Source: JBNKEI01 sp050288705
GTDB lineage: Bacteria > Myxococcota > Myxococcia > Myxococcales > UBA5297
NCBI GenBank assembly: GCA_050288705.1
Contig: JBNKEI010000014.1
Location: 1 to 27,986 of the forward strand
Direction of reading: 5' to 3'
DNA length: 27,986 bases
Both the position numbers and the translations under genes were made by a program. Positions 15,372 to 24,108 of this stretch are shown here, piece by piece (position 1 is the first letter of the stretch; every line of letters starts with the position of its first letter). The notes under the pieces are model-generated. The model worked only from the letters and a program-made list of their open reading frames with translations, was not told the DNA's origin and did no database searches.

Positions 15372-17084
15372 TTGGAGCTTCTACCTGGAGACAGGCTCGG
15401 CAAATATGAGATAGTCGGACGACTGGCTGCCGGTGGAATGGCTGAAGTCTATCTGGCAATGGTTCTTGGGCATGGTGGCTTTGCCAAGCCCATTGCTTTG
15501 AAACGAATGCTCCCCAGCCACGCCGCTGAACCGGGTTTCCGAGAAATGTTTATGCGGGAAGCGTCGGTGGCGGCTCGCTTGAATCATCCTCACATTGTGC
15601 AGATTTTCGATTTTGCTGAAGAGAGTGGCGAACTCTACTTAGCAATGGAATTTGTTCCTGGCGTCAATCTTAAAATTCTGCTTGCCGATTCATTGACCCG
15701 GTTTTCCACTGACGGCCAACCATTACGTATTCCTCCTCTGCTAGCAGCGCACATTTGCCGCTGCGTTGCCCAAGCTCTAAGTTACGCATGGAACGTGCCC
15801 AACGAGCACGGCCAAGCTTCTCTTCTTGTTCACCGTGATGTAAGCCCCCATAACATTTTAGTGTCATACGAGGGCGGCACCAAACTTGCAGACTTCGGTA
15901 TTGCCCGGCCAGCAAACTTGCAGACCAGTGCAGGAGTGCTCAAGGGCAAACTTTGCTACATGGCTCCTGAGCAGCTTGCTGACCAACACCTAGATGCCCG
16001 TACTGACATACACGCTTTAGGCATTGTGCTCTACGAAGCTGCACTGGGCCTGCATAAGCCTCTTTTCTATAGAGACAGCACCGAGTCGATACAGCTTGCA
16101 ATACGAGCACGCGAGGTAATCTCACCCATTCGAATAAACCCCCATTTTCCTCTTTCGCTGTCGGAAATAATTATGACCGCGCTGGAAAGAGAACCGGCGA
16201 ATCGTTTCCAGTCTGCTTCTGAATTTGCCGATGCTCTTGGGGAATGCATTCATCGTGAAGCCAAAAGCCCTCTGGATTATGATTTGCCGTCATTTATGCG
16301 GCGACTGTATGGTGATCCGCCGCCGATAAAAGGCCTTCCGTCTAGCGGAAGCTGGAGCGTGTCTGTAGAGTCCAATCCTTCCAGCGCCAGCGTCGAGAAA
16401 ACAATGGCAATGCCCCGGGAACAAGCAATCGGTGAGCCTTTGCCAAACGTGACCCAATTGGACAAACTGGCAAGCATTGCTGCGCAACACAATTCAACAA
16501 GGAAGCGCTTAGTATTTGGCGCGGCAACCGTACTGATAGCTTTACTTTGTGTAACTGCTTTTTTTTGGAAATCTTGGAACACAATTCCGTTCTTTGGCGA
16601 CTTCTTCCCCAAAGTTCCCGTAGGAAATGGTCCGAGCACCAAGAAAGCAGACGTAATAAAAAACAACACAGTAAATAATAATAAATCGACGGCAATTGTT
16701 CTTCCGAAACAGCTTGAGAAAAAACCAGGGGACCAAAATGGCCCTGTGCCACCAAAAATTGAAACCCCTGTTATTGAAACCCCTGTTATTGAAACCCCTG
16801 TTATTGAAACCCCTGCCGATGACTCCAACCGCCGCGCACCGCCGCGCAGTGTGGGATGGCTTTTGGTCGATTTCAAGCCAATGTCCTGGGGTTATATATG
16901 GGTAGACGGAAAAAAAGACCGAAAAGAGGCTACCCCACGGGTGAAGCTACCACTCTCTCCAGGAAAGCATCGCCTTCATATTTCGGACGAATACGGAACT
17001 CAATATCATTTATCAGTAACTATCTATTCCGGAAAAACGCGCTCGATTCAGGTCGCTAATTTGCGCAGGCGCCGGCAAAAGTGA
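15372..17084 (+). CDS. Transmembrane Ser/Thr protein kinase with PEGA-like outer domain
   Basis: This is a 570-residue Hanks-type kinase. Residues 12-290 hold the kinase: glycine loop LAAGGMAEVY, K44 in IALK, E63 in helix C, catalytic loop HRDVSPHN (154-161), DFG (174-176) and APE (198-200). All catalytic residues are intact. A Ser/Pro juxtamembrane linker leads to one membrane helix (about 380-399). Outside are an Asn/Lys-rich stretch, four IETPV-type repeats, and a PEGA-like domain (495-562: GWLLVDFKP...IWVDGK...TP...LSPGKHRLHI). The start is TTG: GGAGG sits exactly 7 nt upstream, and the nearby ATG at 15358 is in another frame. HRDVSPxN in place of HRDVKPxN is common in myxobacterial kinases. 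It has no same-strand operon partner upstream. Confidence 0.92.
   Translation: MELLPGDRLGKYEIVGRLAAGGMAEVYLAMVLGHGGFAKPIALKRMLPSHAAEPGFREMFMREASVAARLNHPHIVQIFDFAEESGELYLAMEFVPGVNLKILLADSLTRFSTDGQPLRIPPLLAAHICRCVAQALSYAWNVPNEHGQASLLVHRDVSPHNILVSYEGGTKLADFGIARPANLQTSAGVLKGKLCYMAPEQLADQHLDARTDIHALGIVLYEAALGLHKPLFYRDSTESIQLAIRAREVISPIRINPHFPLSLSEIIMTALEREPANRFQSASEFADALGECIHREAKSPLDYDLPSFMRRLYGDPPPIKGLPSSGSWSVSVESNPSSASVEKTMAMPREQAIGEPLPNVTQLDKLASIAAQHNSTRKRLVFGAATVLIALLCVTAFFWKSWNTIPFFGDFFPKVPVGNGPSTKKADVIKNNTVNNNKSTAIVLPKQLEKKPGDQNGPVPPKIETPVIETPVIETPVIETPADDSNRRAPPRSVGWLLVDFKPMSWGYIWVDGKKDRKEATPRVKLPLSPGKHRLHISDEYGTQYHLSVTIYSGKTRSIQVANLRRRRQK
16758..16817 (+). repeat. Four tandem 15-bp repeats in kinase gene
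   Basis: Four copies of ATTGAAACCCCTGTT (the last ending GCC) encode the IETPV repeats between the membrane helix and PEGA-like domain. In-frame 15-bp units allow length change without frameshift. Confidence 0.9.
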
Positions 17085-17232
17085 ATTGGTTAGATTATTA
17101 ATTCACTCTGGCATCACCAGTAGCCGGCATATTTTCATAAGTTCGGCGCCTTGGTTGGTTCTTTCTGCGATACCAATTGTGACGCCAGTCCAATTACCAA
17201 CCTGGAATCGAGGAGAAATTTTCTCTTGCTTG

Positions 17233-17250
17233 TGCGATACTTGTATCGCA
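17233..17250. promoter_or_regulatory. Palindromic operator of the RelBE pair
   Basis: TGCGATAC-tt-GTATCGCA is a perfect 8+8 bp inverted repeat, 25 bp upstream of the antitoxin start. This is where ribbon-helix-helix antitoxins normally bind to repress their own operon. The link is inferred from position. Confidence 0.65.
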
Positions 17251-17275
17251 TCATATTTAAGAGGAGAAAAATATC

Positions 17276-17506
17276 ATGTCCGCTGTATCTGTCCGACTTC
17301 CAGATGAGTTATCAAATCGTCTGCAAGCATTGGCCGACAAAACAGGGCGAAGTAAGACCTACTACATTATCGAGGCTGTCAACGAACACCTCGCCGACCT
17401 CGAAGACTTGTACTTGGCAGAACAACGGTTGCTCGATATACGAGCAGGTAGAACAAAGACGGTTCCGTTGGAAGAAGTGATGAAGCTCTATGGCGTGGAA
17501 GATTGA
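17276..17506 (+). CDS. relB: RelB-like ribbon-helix-helix antitoxin
   Basis: This 76-residue antitoxin starts with the strand SAVSVRLPDELSNRLQALAD followed by KTGRSKTYYIIEAVNEHL, a classic ribbon-helix-helix DNA-binding fold. The acidic C-terminal half (LADLEDLYLAEQRLLDIRAG) would wrap the toxin. GAGGAG lies 9 nt before the ATG. Its last 17 bases overlap the toxin gene, and a perfect palindrome lies in the promoter region, consistent with autoregulation. It neutralises the RelE-like product encoded next. Confidence 0.9.
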   Translation: MSAVSVRLPDELSNRLQALADKTGRSKTYYIIEAVNEHLADLEDLYLAEQRLLDIRAGRTKTVPLEEVMKLYGVED

Positions 17507-17762
17507 GTTAGATCCCTTCGCAGAGAAAGAGCTACACAAGCTCGACCGTTCGGTAGCAATCCGTATTCTGAAATTCCTGCATGGTCGCGTCGCTGCACTA
17601 AGTAATCCGCGGTCTATTGGCGAAGCTCTAAAAGGCTCTAGTCTAGGCGAATTTTGGAAATATCGAGTAGGCGACTACAGAATTATTGCGAATATTGAGG
17701 ATGGCGCTTTGCGAATCATTATTGTACGCGTGGGAAATCGGCGTGAAATCTATAAACGTTGA
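17490..17762 (+). CDS. relE: RelE/ParE-superfamily toxin
   Basis: This 90-residue toxin has the family pattern IELDPFAEKELHKLDRSVA followed by LSNPRSIGEALKGSSLGEFW and KYRVGDYRIIANIEDGALRI, with VGNRREIYKR at the end. RelE members cut mRNA in the ribosome; some relatives (ParE) poison gyrase, and the target cannot be settled from sequence. The core Arg residues (RVGDYR and RREIY) are intact, so it is probably functional. The start overlaps the antitoxin end by 17 bp, giving coupled translation. Confidence 0.9.
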   Translation: MAWKIELDPFAEKELHKLDRSVAIRILKFLHGRVAALSNPRSIGEALKGSSLGEFWKYRVGDYRIIANIEDGALRIIIVRVGNRREIYKR

Positions 17763-17986
17763 TCAAAATTACGCGACAAACTTCTACGTTTGCAGCGGGA
17801 AAGGACAGCGCAAGGACAGGTGGGACAAATACTGAGGCGGCTTTTTGGTCAGAAAGCCAGGGTCGAAATCCTCGAAGGACACGCGGTGACGTTTCCTTCA
17901 AATGTCTTCGACCGCTTCACAAAACCGCCGCCGTCGAGCACTAACCCCAACGTAAATTTGCATGAAGAAAACGGTTACCGCGAATT

Positions 17987-20023
17987 CTATTGCGGCGAGG
18001 GAGACGCTCCGACGAAAGATTTGCCGTCGATGACCATTTTCATCGACGGAATGAGCTCTCGGCATTTGTCGGCGATCGGACCTTGCTCGCTCTTCTCGAG
18101 GCTGGTCAGTTTCTCGAGCAGGTACGGATAGCTCGGAGCAAGCTGCCCTAAGAACTCGGTTACGGTTCGCTCATCCCGCTCGAACGACGCCCTTGCCGGC
18201 TGCAGCAGCCGATCTCTCTTGGAGGCATCCGGTGAGTCCGGGCCGTTGGGCGGTCTGCTCTCCAACCCGGCGAGATTGGACCGCGACGCCTCGACCAACC
18301 ACGCGCACTTCGTGATTGCCTCTGCGGCATCAAGCCAATCCTCGGGCTTCGCCGGACTCCACCTGGTATCGCTGGGCCGATCGGGTGACCGCTTGCCATT
18401 ACTGGCGGCCTGCGAGTCCTCGATACTACCCTTGATGAGAAGGGTTTGCATGTTCGCATGAGTCCTGCCAAGGTTGTCGGTCCACTCGGTGAGAAGTGCG
18501 ACGGGCGCCAAAGCTTTCAGCAAGTCGCTGTCGTCGGTGGTGAGCAAGCCTAACCGCAGCCGGACATCGTTGGGTATCGCCTCCGTGTCGATCCGCATCG
18601 GGTTCACACTCACCTCGAGCCGGACGTACGGGAGCTTTGAGGTGTTCCGCTCATGGTTGGTTTGCGCTTCCTCCACCGTGCGGAGGAAGTGCTCGAGGTG
18701 CTCGGGCGGAATACTGTAATGGCCATGGTTGGAGTCGAAGAACTCGATGTTCTGCCCGCCTCCCGGGTTATGGACTCCGACCACATGTCCGGGCAGATTA
18801 GCGCAATTATCGGGGGTTGTGCCGGCAGACACCCGCGTTGTAATCGTCTGCGAGCCCTCGGTCTTGGTAATAGCCTGCGCCAAGGACCGAGCATTCCAGT
18901 CCTCCATTATTGGGTTCGGCTTGTTCGCAGGCAACAGCGCGCTTGTGTCAAGCCATCCATTGCCAACACTATGGTACTCTGAGTTACCACGGTTGAATTC
19001 ATGCACGGCTGCCCTGTACTCGCCGGAAGCGACCACGCCCACAGGGTTCTTGCTATCGGCGAGGGCATTCATGACCTCTTGAGCCGAGGCTTTGGGAGCC
19101 TGCTGCCGGATGGCAATCCATGCGTAGGTTAGTCCGGAACAAAGCCCCGCCTTCTTCTCGGCAATGGCCTCCGGCAGGCCGCCGCCCAGAGAACTGAAAT
19201 ACGTGACTTGATTAAACTCTACTTTCCGAAAATGCGACACCTTGGCCATTACCTCAAAGGAGCTAGGGAGCTGTGGAATGGACAGCTCGGTCTCGCCCTC
19301 CCCTCGGATCTCGTCGAGTCCGGCACTGGCTACGTGAAGGTCTCCGGGCGATCGGGTAGATTGCTTTCTGGCCTTCAAAGGCAACCAATCGGCCACGCCG
19401 CCGCCACGACCGGCCCCTTCCTCCCGTTCCTTTGATGAAGGCTTACCGGGCCGGTGTCCCACGACCTCCCAACCAAGGACCTGCAACGAGCTGCCTTTCC
19501 CCGGAAAACACCTTTTCTGAGCCGGAAAAGGTGACTCGGGCCCAGCCCTCGCCGTACGGGGCGAATCCAACCCATTGGCAAAATGCGCCTGCTCCGCCTC
19601 GCCCTCCCCTCGGAGCTCGTTGAGTCCGGCACTGGCTACGTTAAGGTCTCCGGGCGACCGGGTAGGTTGCTTTCTAACCTTCAAAGGCATCCAGTCGGCT
19701 ATGCCGCCGCCACGGCCGGCCCCTTCCTCCCGTTCCTTTGATGAAGGCTTACCGGGCCGGTGTCCCACGACCTCCCAACCAAGGACCTGCAACGAGCTGC
19801 CTTTCTTCGGAAAACACCTTTTCTGAGCCGGAAGAGGTGACTCGGGTCCAGCCCTCGCCGTACGGGGCGAATCCAACCCATCGGCAAAATGCGCCTGCTC
19901 CGCCGTGCTCCCTTCCTGCTTAGTTTCCCACCGCGCTGGCCTTTGGCTGGAAGCGGAGGCGGTCGCCCCTCCTGCCCTCGACAACCCGGCAAATCTGGAA
20001 AACTTCTGGATAACAATCTTCAT
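17987..20023 (-). CDS. YopT-like (peptidase C58) cysteine protease with duplicated N-terminal segment
   Basis: This protein has ~678 residues from the chosen ATG (residue numbers here count from a GTG four codons earlier). The protease core is at about 280-455: C299 in AGLCSGLTYAWI, H417 in LPGHVVGVHNP and D434 in IEFFDSNHGHY, matching the C-H-D order and 'FFDpN.G' signature of YopT/AvrPphB-type C58 peptidases, which are injected effectors in Yersinia and Pseudomonas. Residues 45-146 and 147-248 are near-identical 102-residue repeats, Pro/Gly/Arg-rich and low complexity. The C-terminal ~200 residues match nothing I know. No Sec signal is seen. GGAGG lies 6 nt before the ATG at 20023; the GTG at 20035 lacks a site. 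The gene is clearly richer in G+C than its neighbours, suggesting transfer. Target unknown. Confidence 0.72.
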   Translation of the reverse strand: MKIVIQKFSRFAGLSRAGGATASASSQRPARWETKQEGSTAEQAHFADGLDSPRTARAGPESPLPAQKRCFPKKGSSLQVLGWEVVGHRPGKPSSKEREEGAGRGGGIADWMPLKVRKQPTRSPGDLNVASAGLNELRGEGEAEQAHFANGLDSPRTARAGPESPFPAQKRCFPGKGSSLQVLGWEVVGHRPGKPSSKEREEGAGRGGGVADWLPLKARKQSTRSPGDLHVASAGLDEIRGEGETELSIPQLPSSFEVMAKVSHFRKVEFNQVTYFSSLGGGLPEAIAEKKAGLCSGLTYAWIAIRQQAPKASAQEVMNALADSKNPVGVVASGEYRAAVHEFNRGNSEYHSVGNGWLDTSALLPANKPNPIMEDWNARSLAQAITKTEGSQTITTRVSAGTTPDNCANLPGHVVGVHNPGGGQNIEFFDSNHGHYSIPPEHLEHFLRTVEEAQTNHERNTSKLPYVRLEVSVNPMRIDTEAIPNDVRLRLGLLTTDDSDLLKALAPVALLTEWTDNLGRTHANMQTLLIKGSIEDSQAASNGKRSPDRPSDTRWSPAKPEDWLDAAEAITKCAWLVEASRSNLAGLESRPPNGPDSPDASKRDRLLQPARASFERDERTVTEFLGQLAPSYPYLLEKLTSLEKSEQGPIADKCRELIPSMKMVIDGKSFVGASPSPQ
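19293..19904. repeat. 306-bp tandem duplication in the C58 protease gene
   Basis: Two head-to-tail units of 306 bp (19293-19598 and 19599-19904) are nearly identical and in frame (102 codons each). They encode the AEQAHFA...LRGEGE segment. High identity indicates a recent duplication. Confidence 0.92.
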
Positions 20024-20193
20024 GATTGCCTCCACGACTCACGACTCACAACTCGGTGTGCGCGCAAGCGGTGTCTTCGACCCATCCTGAAGGGCCGAGC
20101 GTGGTATCTGCCCGTGAAAGCATTATCGGGAAACCGAAGCCAATGTTTTGTCGTTGCGCACTTTCTACGACAATCTCGCCCCCTTACATATCG

Positions 20194-20288
20194 TAGGGCG
20201 TGTCCCCATATCCGGCATCACGCCCTCCGTCATTCCCGCGAAAGAGGGAATGACGGACCGGCGATGTCGGATATAGGGACATGCCCTA
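20194..20288. mobile_element. TA-flanked palindromic MITE
   Basis: This is a ~93-bp near-perfect palindrome with outer arms TAGGGC(G/A)TGTCCC and an inner hairpin CCGTCATTCCC / GGGAATGACGG (20227-20256). It starts and ends in TA, as expected for IS630/mariner-type insertion. It has no coding capacity and lies between the divergent C58 protease and the 1264-residue protein. Confidence 0.75.
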
Positions 20289-20313
20289 GTTCACTACACA
20301 ACTTTTTTATCAG

Positions 20314-23300
20314 GTGCGGGACAACATCATAGTTGGCAACTATGCCGCTATGGAAAAACGAAGGCCTATGGCTAAGTTTCCGCATTTAAGTATTTCGTCT
20401 GTACGGAGACGGGCTTCTCCGGAATCACAACAGCGAGAAATATCGCCGGCTAGCAATCAACAACCGCCGACCACGGGGAGCTTTTCCGAGCAACAGCGTT
20501 TAGAAGACAGATTTGAAACCATCAACTTTTCCTGCGCCAAAACGCTAGCTTTCCTAATACCTCTTAAAAAAAAACGCTCATCGGAAATTTCTCAGTTGAG
20601 GCCGCCACCCGATCTTTCTCAAAGTATATGGGGCATGCCTGGTGCTAGAGGAAAATCTGCAAGCGATGCAAACGGAAAGGCTGGCTGCAAACCTGTTGGA
20701 AATCCATTGCTAAATTGGATTAATAACCAAATCGTCAATGTAGCGGCCAACAATATCTATAAAACAATTAAGCAGATGATACCTGAAAGTCTTTGCGAAT
20801 TAGCCGGAAGTGTTTCGCCATCTACCAAGGAGACAGTAGAAGCCTTTGCTAAAATATTTTGCCGTTATCTTTCGGAAGTTTGTTTAGAAACCGTATCTAC
20901 ATATGCCAATCTGAACTCTCCGGATAGTATGTCATCTTTGGATGATGTGATTGATACTTTTTTTAAGCCAGAATTGGAAAAGCTTTATCCTTCTCTTAAA
21001 GACTTTTCGCCAATATTGAAACCCATCGCCAAAAAATGGCTAGAGCAATTTGTTATTAATAATAGCCGTTTTAATAAGGCCGACGCTGACCAAATCCCGG
21101 TAAGTGTATTTGCTTTGGCCACTGTCATTAAAGTGTTGCCCGAATTGAATTCACAACCCAGACAGGCATTAGACAAACTGTTGTCTTCGTTCATTTCCAG
21201 TTTGAAATCGAAATTCATGTACTCGGGTCAAGATGATCAAAAATTTAGCTTTGAAAATAGCGTTCAGCAGAAATTCCAAAACCCCCTTCCTCATCGTGAC
21301 CTGAAAATTTCACCAAAAACCAGAGATCAAACTATTTTCGAACGTGTCGCTGAATTGATAAGTTTGAAAATGTCGGGAAAGATAACCGATCAAGATATCC
21401 GTGCTGAAGTAAGCACTACAATTTCCAGAATCAAATCATCGGAATTGCCTCCCGAAAGAAAAATGGCGATGCAAAAGATAATTGAAAATGCACTGCCTGA
21501 AAACTCTTCTCCTATTGGCACCAAGCGCTACTTACCAAGAAGACGAACCATTGTGGAGCATACTTTCGATAAAAATAGGCAACAAGTTCTGTTAAATATT
21601 TGCGACACCGATTTGCGGGGATGGGGTAACGATATACAAACCAATGAACGAGGTGTAAAAGCGCAGGAGTGGAAAAAAATACAGAAAATAATCGTTAAAA
21701 AAATGACGAATTTACCAACCACTTCCAATTTTGAAACATTCTGCGGGTACGAGGTTGATGCCAATTTTAAGGCAAACACTGGCAAGGTTGCTAACTCCGA
21801 CGGCGGGCCCAGATTGCTGAAAAATCTGTCTAGCATCTGCCAGGGAAATAAAAAAGTAATTCGCACTGCATCGAGTTTTCTAAACATTAATGCGGCCCGT
21901 GCCGCAGACTCATTAGTCACTGGGCAGTTAGGACAACGTCCTGGCGAGGCAATTGCCGATATGTTTCCCTACGGCGATCAATATCTTCAGTTGGAAACAG
22001 GGCGGCCTCCGCAATCTGATTTCTACGTCGATGCACAACAAGATGGGTCAACCAAAATCACCATCAAATGCAAGTGGCCTGTCAAAGGGTATTCAACCAA
22101 CATGCTGGGAGAGATTAAGAAAGCCTCTGCGAGTGCGCACAGTTCCCTGACCAACTGCACTGAGATCCATATCGGGCCTGACGGCGCTGTTCGGGAGGTT
22201 GGTGGCCATTTTGCGGTAGAGTTGAATACCCAAATTGCCAGCCAATGGCACCCTGGTGCAGTCCTTACCAGGCGCGAACTAGATAGGCAGCTTAATGAGG
22301 TCAATGTTAAGTTTGGATGTATTCCCTGGAAGCAAAGCCAATCCGGCGAAAGCGAAATCAAAACCCTATTGGACAAATACCATAAGACTACCAATCAACT
22401 TCACCACCCACTGAAACCGGCAAGACGAACATTCATAATGAGCTCCCTAAGCGATCAACTAGAAAATCTGATCGCGGCTTGCAATAAGTACATTCAGAAG
22501 CCAAATCTTCCGGAAGACGAAAAAAAGATTGTCAAGGCACTAGAAGAGCAGCTTGTTAGGGAAAAGGCATGTGTCAACCAGCAGATTTCTAGTCCATCGT
22601 CATCTGGTAATCCAACCAGCCCGGTTACTGGGGCCGGGGAATCTATCCAGGAGATGTTACGAGAGGCTCCTGTGCATCGCGAAATTAGTATTAATGAGCA
22701 CACTCAGGAACAAACCATTATGGATCGGGCTGCAGAATTGATTTTTTTGCACCGGGAAAGAAAAATTTCCAACGAGCAGCTTCGCCATCAAATAGACGTC
22801 TTAGAAAAAAGAATTCACTTCGCAAAACTACCCGTTGCCAAAAAGCAACAATTTGCTCGCATTGCAAGACTCGCGCTGCAGGAACTTGATGGATTGTGGG
22901 GTTCGCAAAGCGCGTTAGGTTCTTCTAGAAGCGAATTACAATTCGAACTTGATGGCGCTACCAAACAGATGGCATTGAGGGTTATAGATGGAGATTTGCG
23001 TACAATGCCCCCGGCGGTTAGTGAAAACACCTCAAAGCTCTTACAAGAAATGTATGAAAACAATTCTCCGAGAGAAATTTTTGAAGGTTTCCGGGTGGAC
23101 GGAGCCTTTAGAAGAGATGTTGGGGAACTTGCCATCGATCTCAAAGGGACAGATATAACTAGTAAAGGCTGGGATGAACCCAATGGTTTGACTGCGGAAA
23201 AAATGCGAGAATTATATGTTATCTGTGGTCGGAATGCCGCCATGCTTAATTCGGTAACCAAATTTCTGAACACCGATGTGCAAAATATAATTAATTCTTC

Positions 23301-24108
23301 GGTAATCGATCAAATGCAACAGCGCACTGGCGAACAAGAGCCAGACGTATTTCCGTACGAGCGAAAGTTTCTTCAATTAGAAAATCCCAGAAAACCGCAG
23401 ACTCTCTTACAGGTTCAATCGCCAGGCGATGGTTCTGTGTTGGTCACTATTCAATCGAAATGGAATATTAAAGGGCACTCGGAAAATCTCCAAGGCGAAT
23501 TCAGCATGGTTGATTCCCAAGCCCCAAGCACCCTGGGCGCCTCAGCAACGATAAGGCTGCAACCCAGCGAGGGGAATGAGAACGAATCATTAATAGACAA
23601 GATGAAGGGGCAGATGTTCAACTTATTATGGTCTAGCGGTGATGAGCCCAAGGCAAGTTGCAGTATCAGGGAACCCTGCCTTTCAGTATCCCTGAATACC
23701 GGAGAGAGCTGCCAGTGGAGTTCGGGTCAAATCCCCACCGGTAAAGAGCTGAGAAAATCTGCTACCCCGGGTTTTGCATGGTTTCCTCAAAAGTTTGCTC
23801 CCAGTAGCTTGAAAAATATTAGTAAGCTGCTTGATCGATATCACACGAGCGTCAAGTCCGCCACTTCCTCTTCAACACCAGACACGGCAATGCCAACGCA
23901 GGATGATCTCCAAAACCAACTGAAGGAATTAGTGATAGCGTGCGACCGACATCTTGCCGAGCCAAAAATCAAAAAAAAAGAAAAAGAGGCTTTGAAAGAT
24001 TTAAAAGCGCACCTGCTTCGAGAGCAAGTGCTTCAAAAACAGGAAACATGCAGCATCTTTACCGACCGGCCTCATCCCGGTCTTGCCTTAGGTCCAAACC
24101 AAAGATAG
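20314..24108 (+). CDS. Large protein of unknown family with two ~420-residue modules
   Basis: This is a 1264-residue protein that I do not recognise. Residues about 337-756 and 797-1243 are diverged copies of one module: xxQTIxxRxAELI start, xDxDLR, F.G(Y/F).VD..F, SFLN/KFLNT, a conserved FPY...LQLE...RPPQ / FLQLENPRKPQ segment, a beta stretch ending KW.(V/I)KG(Y/H)S.N(M/L).GE, QW..G...T..EL, LLD(K/R)YH, and a helical end QL..L..AC.......LL/VRE. Residues 1-130 are basic, Ser/Pro-rich and disordered-looking; 130-300 are helical. There is no signal peptide, membrane helix or known catalytic motif. The frame opens with GTG; ATGs at 20350 and 20368 are alternatives and none has a clear ribosome site. 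Divergent from the C58 protease, it could be an effector or structural protein; this is inference. Confidence 0.7.
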   Translation: MRDNIIVGNYAAMEKRRPMAKFPHLSISSVRRRASPESQQREISPASNQQPPTTGSFSEQQRLEDRFETINFSCAKTLAFLIPLKKKRSSEISQLRPPPDLSQSIWGMPGARGKSASDANGKAGCKPVGNPLLNWINNQIVNVAANNIYKTIKQMIPESLCELAGSVSPSTKETVEAFAKIFCRYLSEVCLETVSTYANLNSPDSMSSLDDVIDTFFKPELEKLYPSLKDFSPILKPIAKKWLEQFVINNSRFNKADADQIPVSVFALATVIKVLPELNSQPRQALDKLLSSFISSLKSKFMYSGQDDQKFSFENSVQQKFQNPLPHRDLKISPKTRDQTIFERVAELISLKMSGKITDQDIRAEVSTTISRIKSSELPPERKMAMQKIIENALPENSSPIGTKRYLPRRRTIVEHTFDKNRQQVLLNICDTDLRGWGNDIQTNERGVKAQEWKKIQKIIVKKMTNLPTTSNFETFCGYEVDANFKANTGKVANSDGGPRLLKNLSSICQGNKKVIRTASSFLNINAARAADSLVTGQLGQRPGEAIADMFPYGDQYLQLETGRPPQSDFYVDAQQDGSTKITIKCKWPVKGYSTNMLGEIKKASASAHSSLTNCTEIHIGPDGAVREVGGHFAVELNTQIASQWHPGAVLTRRELDRQLNEVNVKFGCIPWKQSQSGESEIKTLLDKYHKTTNQLHHPLKPARRTFIMSSLSDQLENLIAACNKYIQKPNLPEDEKKIVKALEEQLVREKACVNQQISSPSSSGNPTSPVTGAGESIQEMLREAPVHREISINEHTQEQTIMDRAAELIFLHRERKISNEQLRHQIDVLEKRIHFAKLPVAKKQQFARIARLALQELDGLWGSQSALGSSRSELQFELDGATKQMALRVIDGDLRTMPPAVSENTSKLLQEMYENNSPREIFEGFRVDGAFRRDVGELAIDLKGTDITSKGWDEPNGLTAEKMRELYVICGRNAAMLNSVTKFLNTDVQNIINSSVIDQMQQRTGEQEPDVFPYERKFLQLENPRKPQTLLQVQSPGDGSVLVTIQSKWNIKGHSENLQGEFSMVDSQAPSTLGASATIRLQPSEGNENESLIDKMKGQMFNLLWSSGDEPKASCSIREPCLSVSLNTGESCQWSSGQIPTGKELRKSATPGFAWFPQKFAPSSLKNISKLLDRYHTSVKSATSSSTPDTAMPTQDDLQNQLKELVIACDRHLAEPKIKKKEKEALKDLKAHLLREQVLQKQETCSIFTDRPHPGLALGPNQR

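Noticed and set aside
17790..18131. 113-codon plus-strand frame downstream of the RelE-like toxin
   Set aside because: No ribosome site, overlaps the 3' end of the C58 protease gene on the other strand, and matches no family.
19293..19904. Open frames on both strands over the 306-bp tandem repeat
   Set aside because: High G+C and in-frame duplication keep shadow frames open. Only the minus-strand frame joining to the C58 domain has a ribosome site and recognisable motifs.
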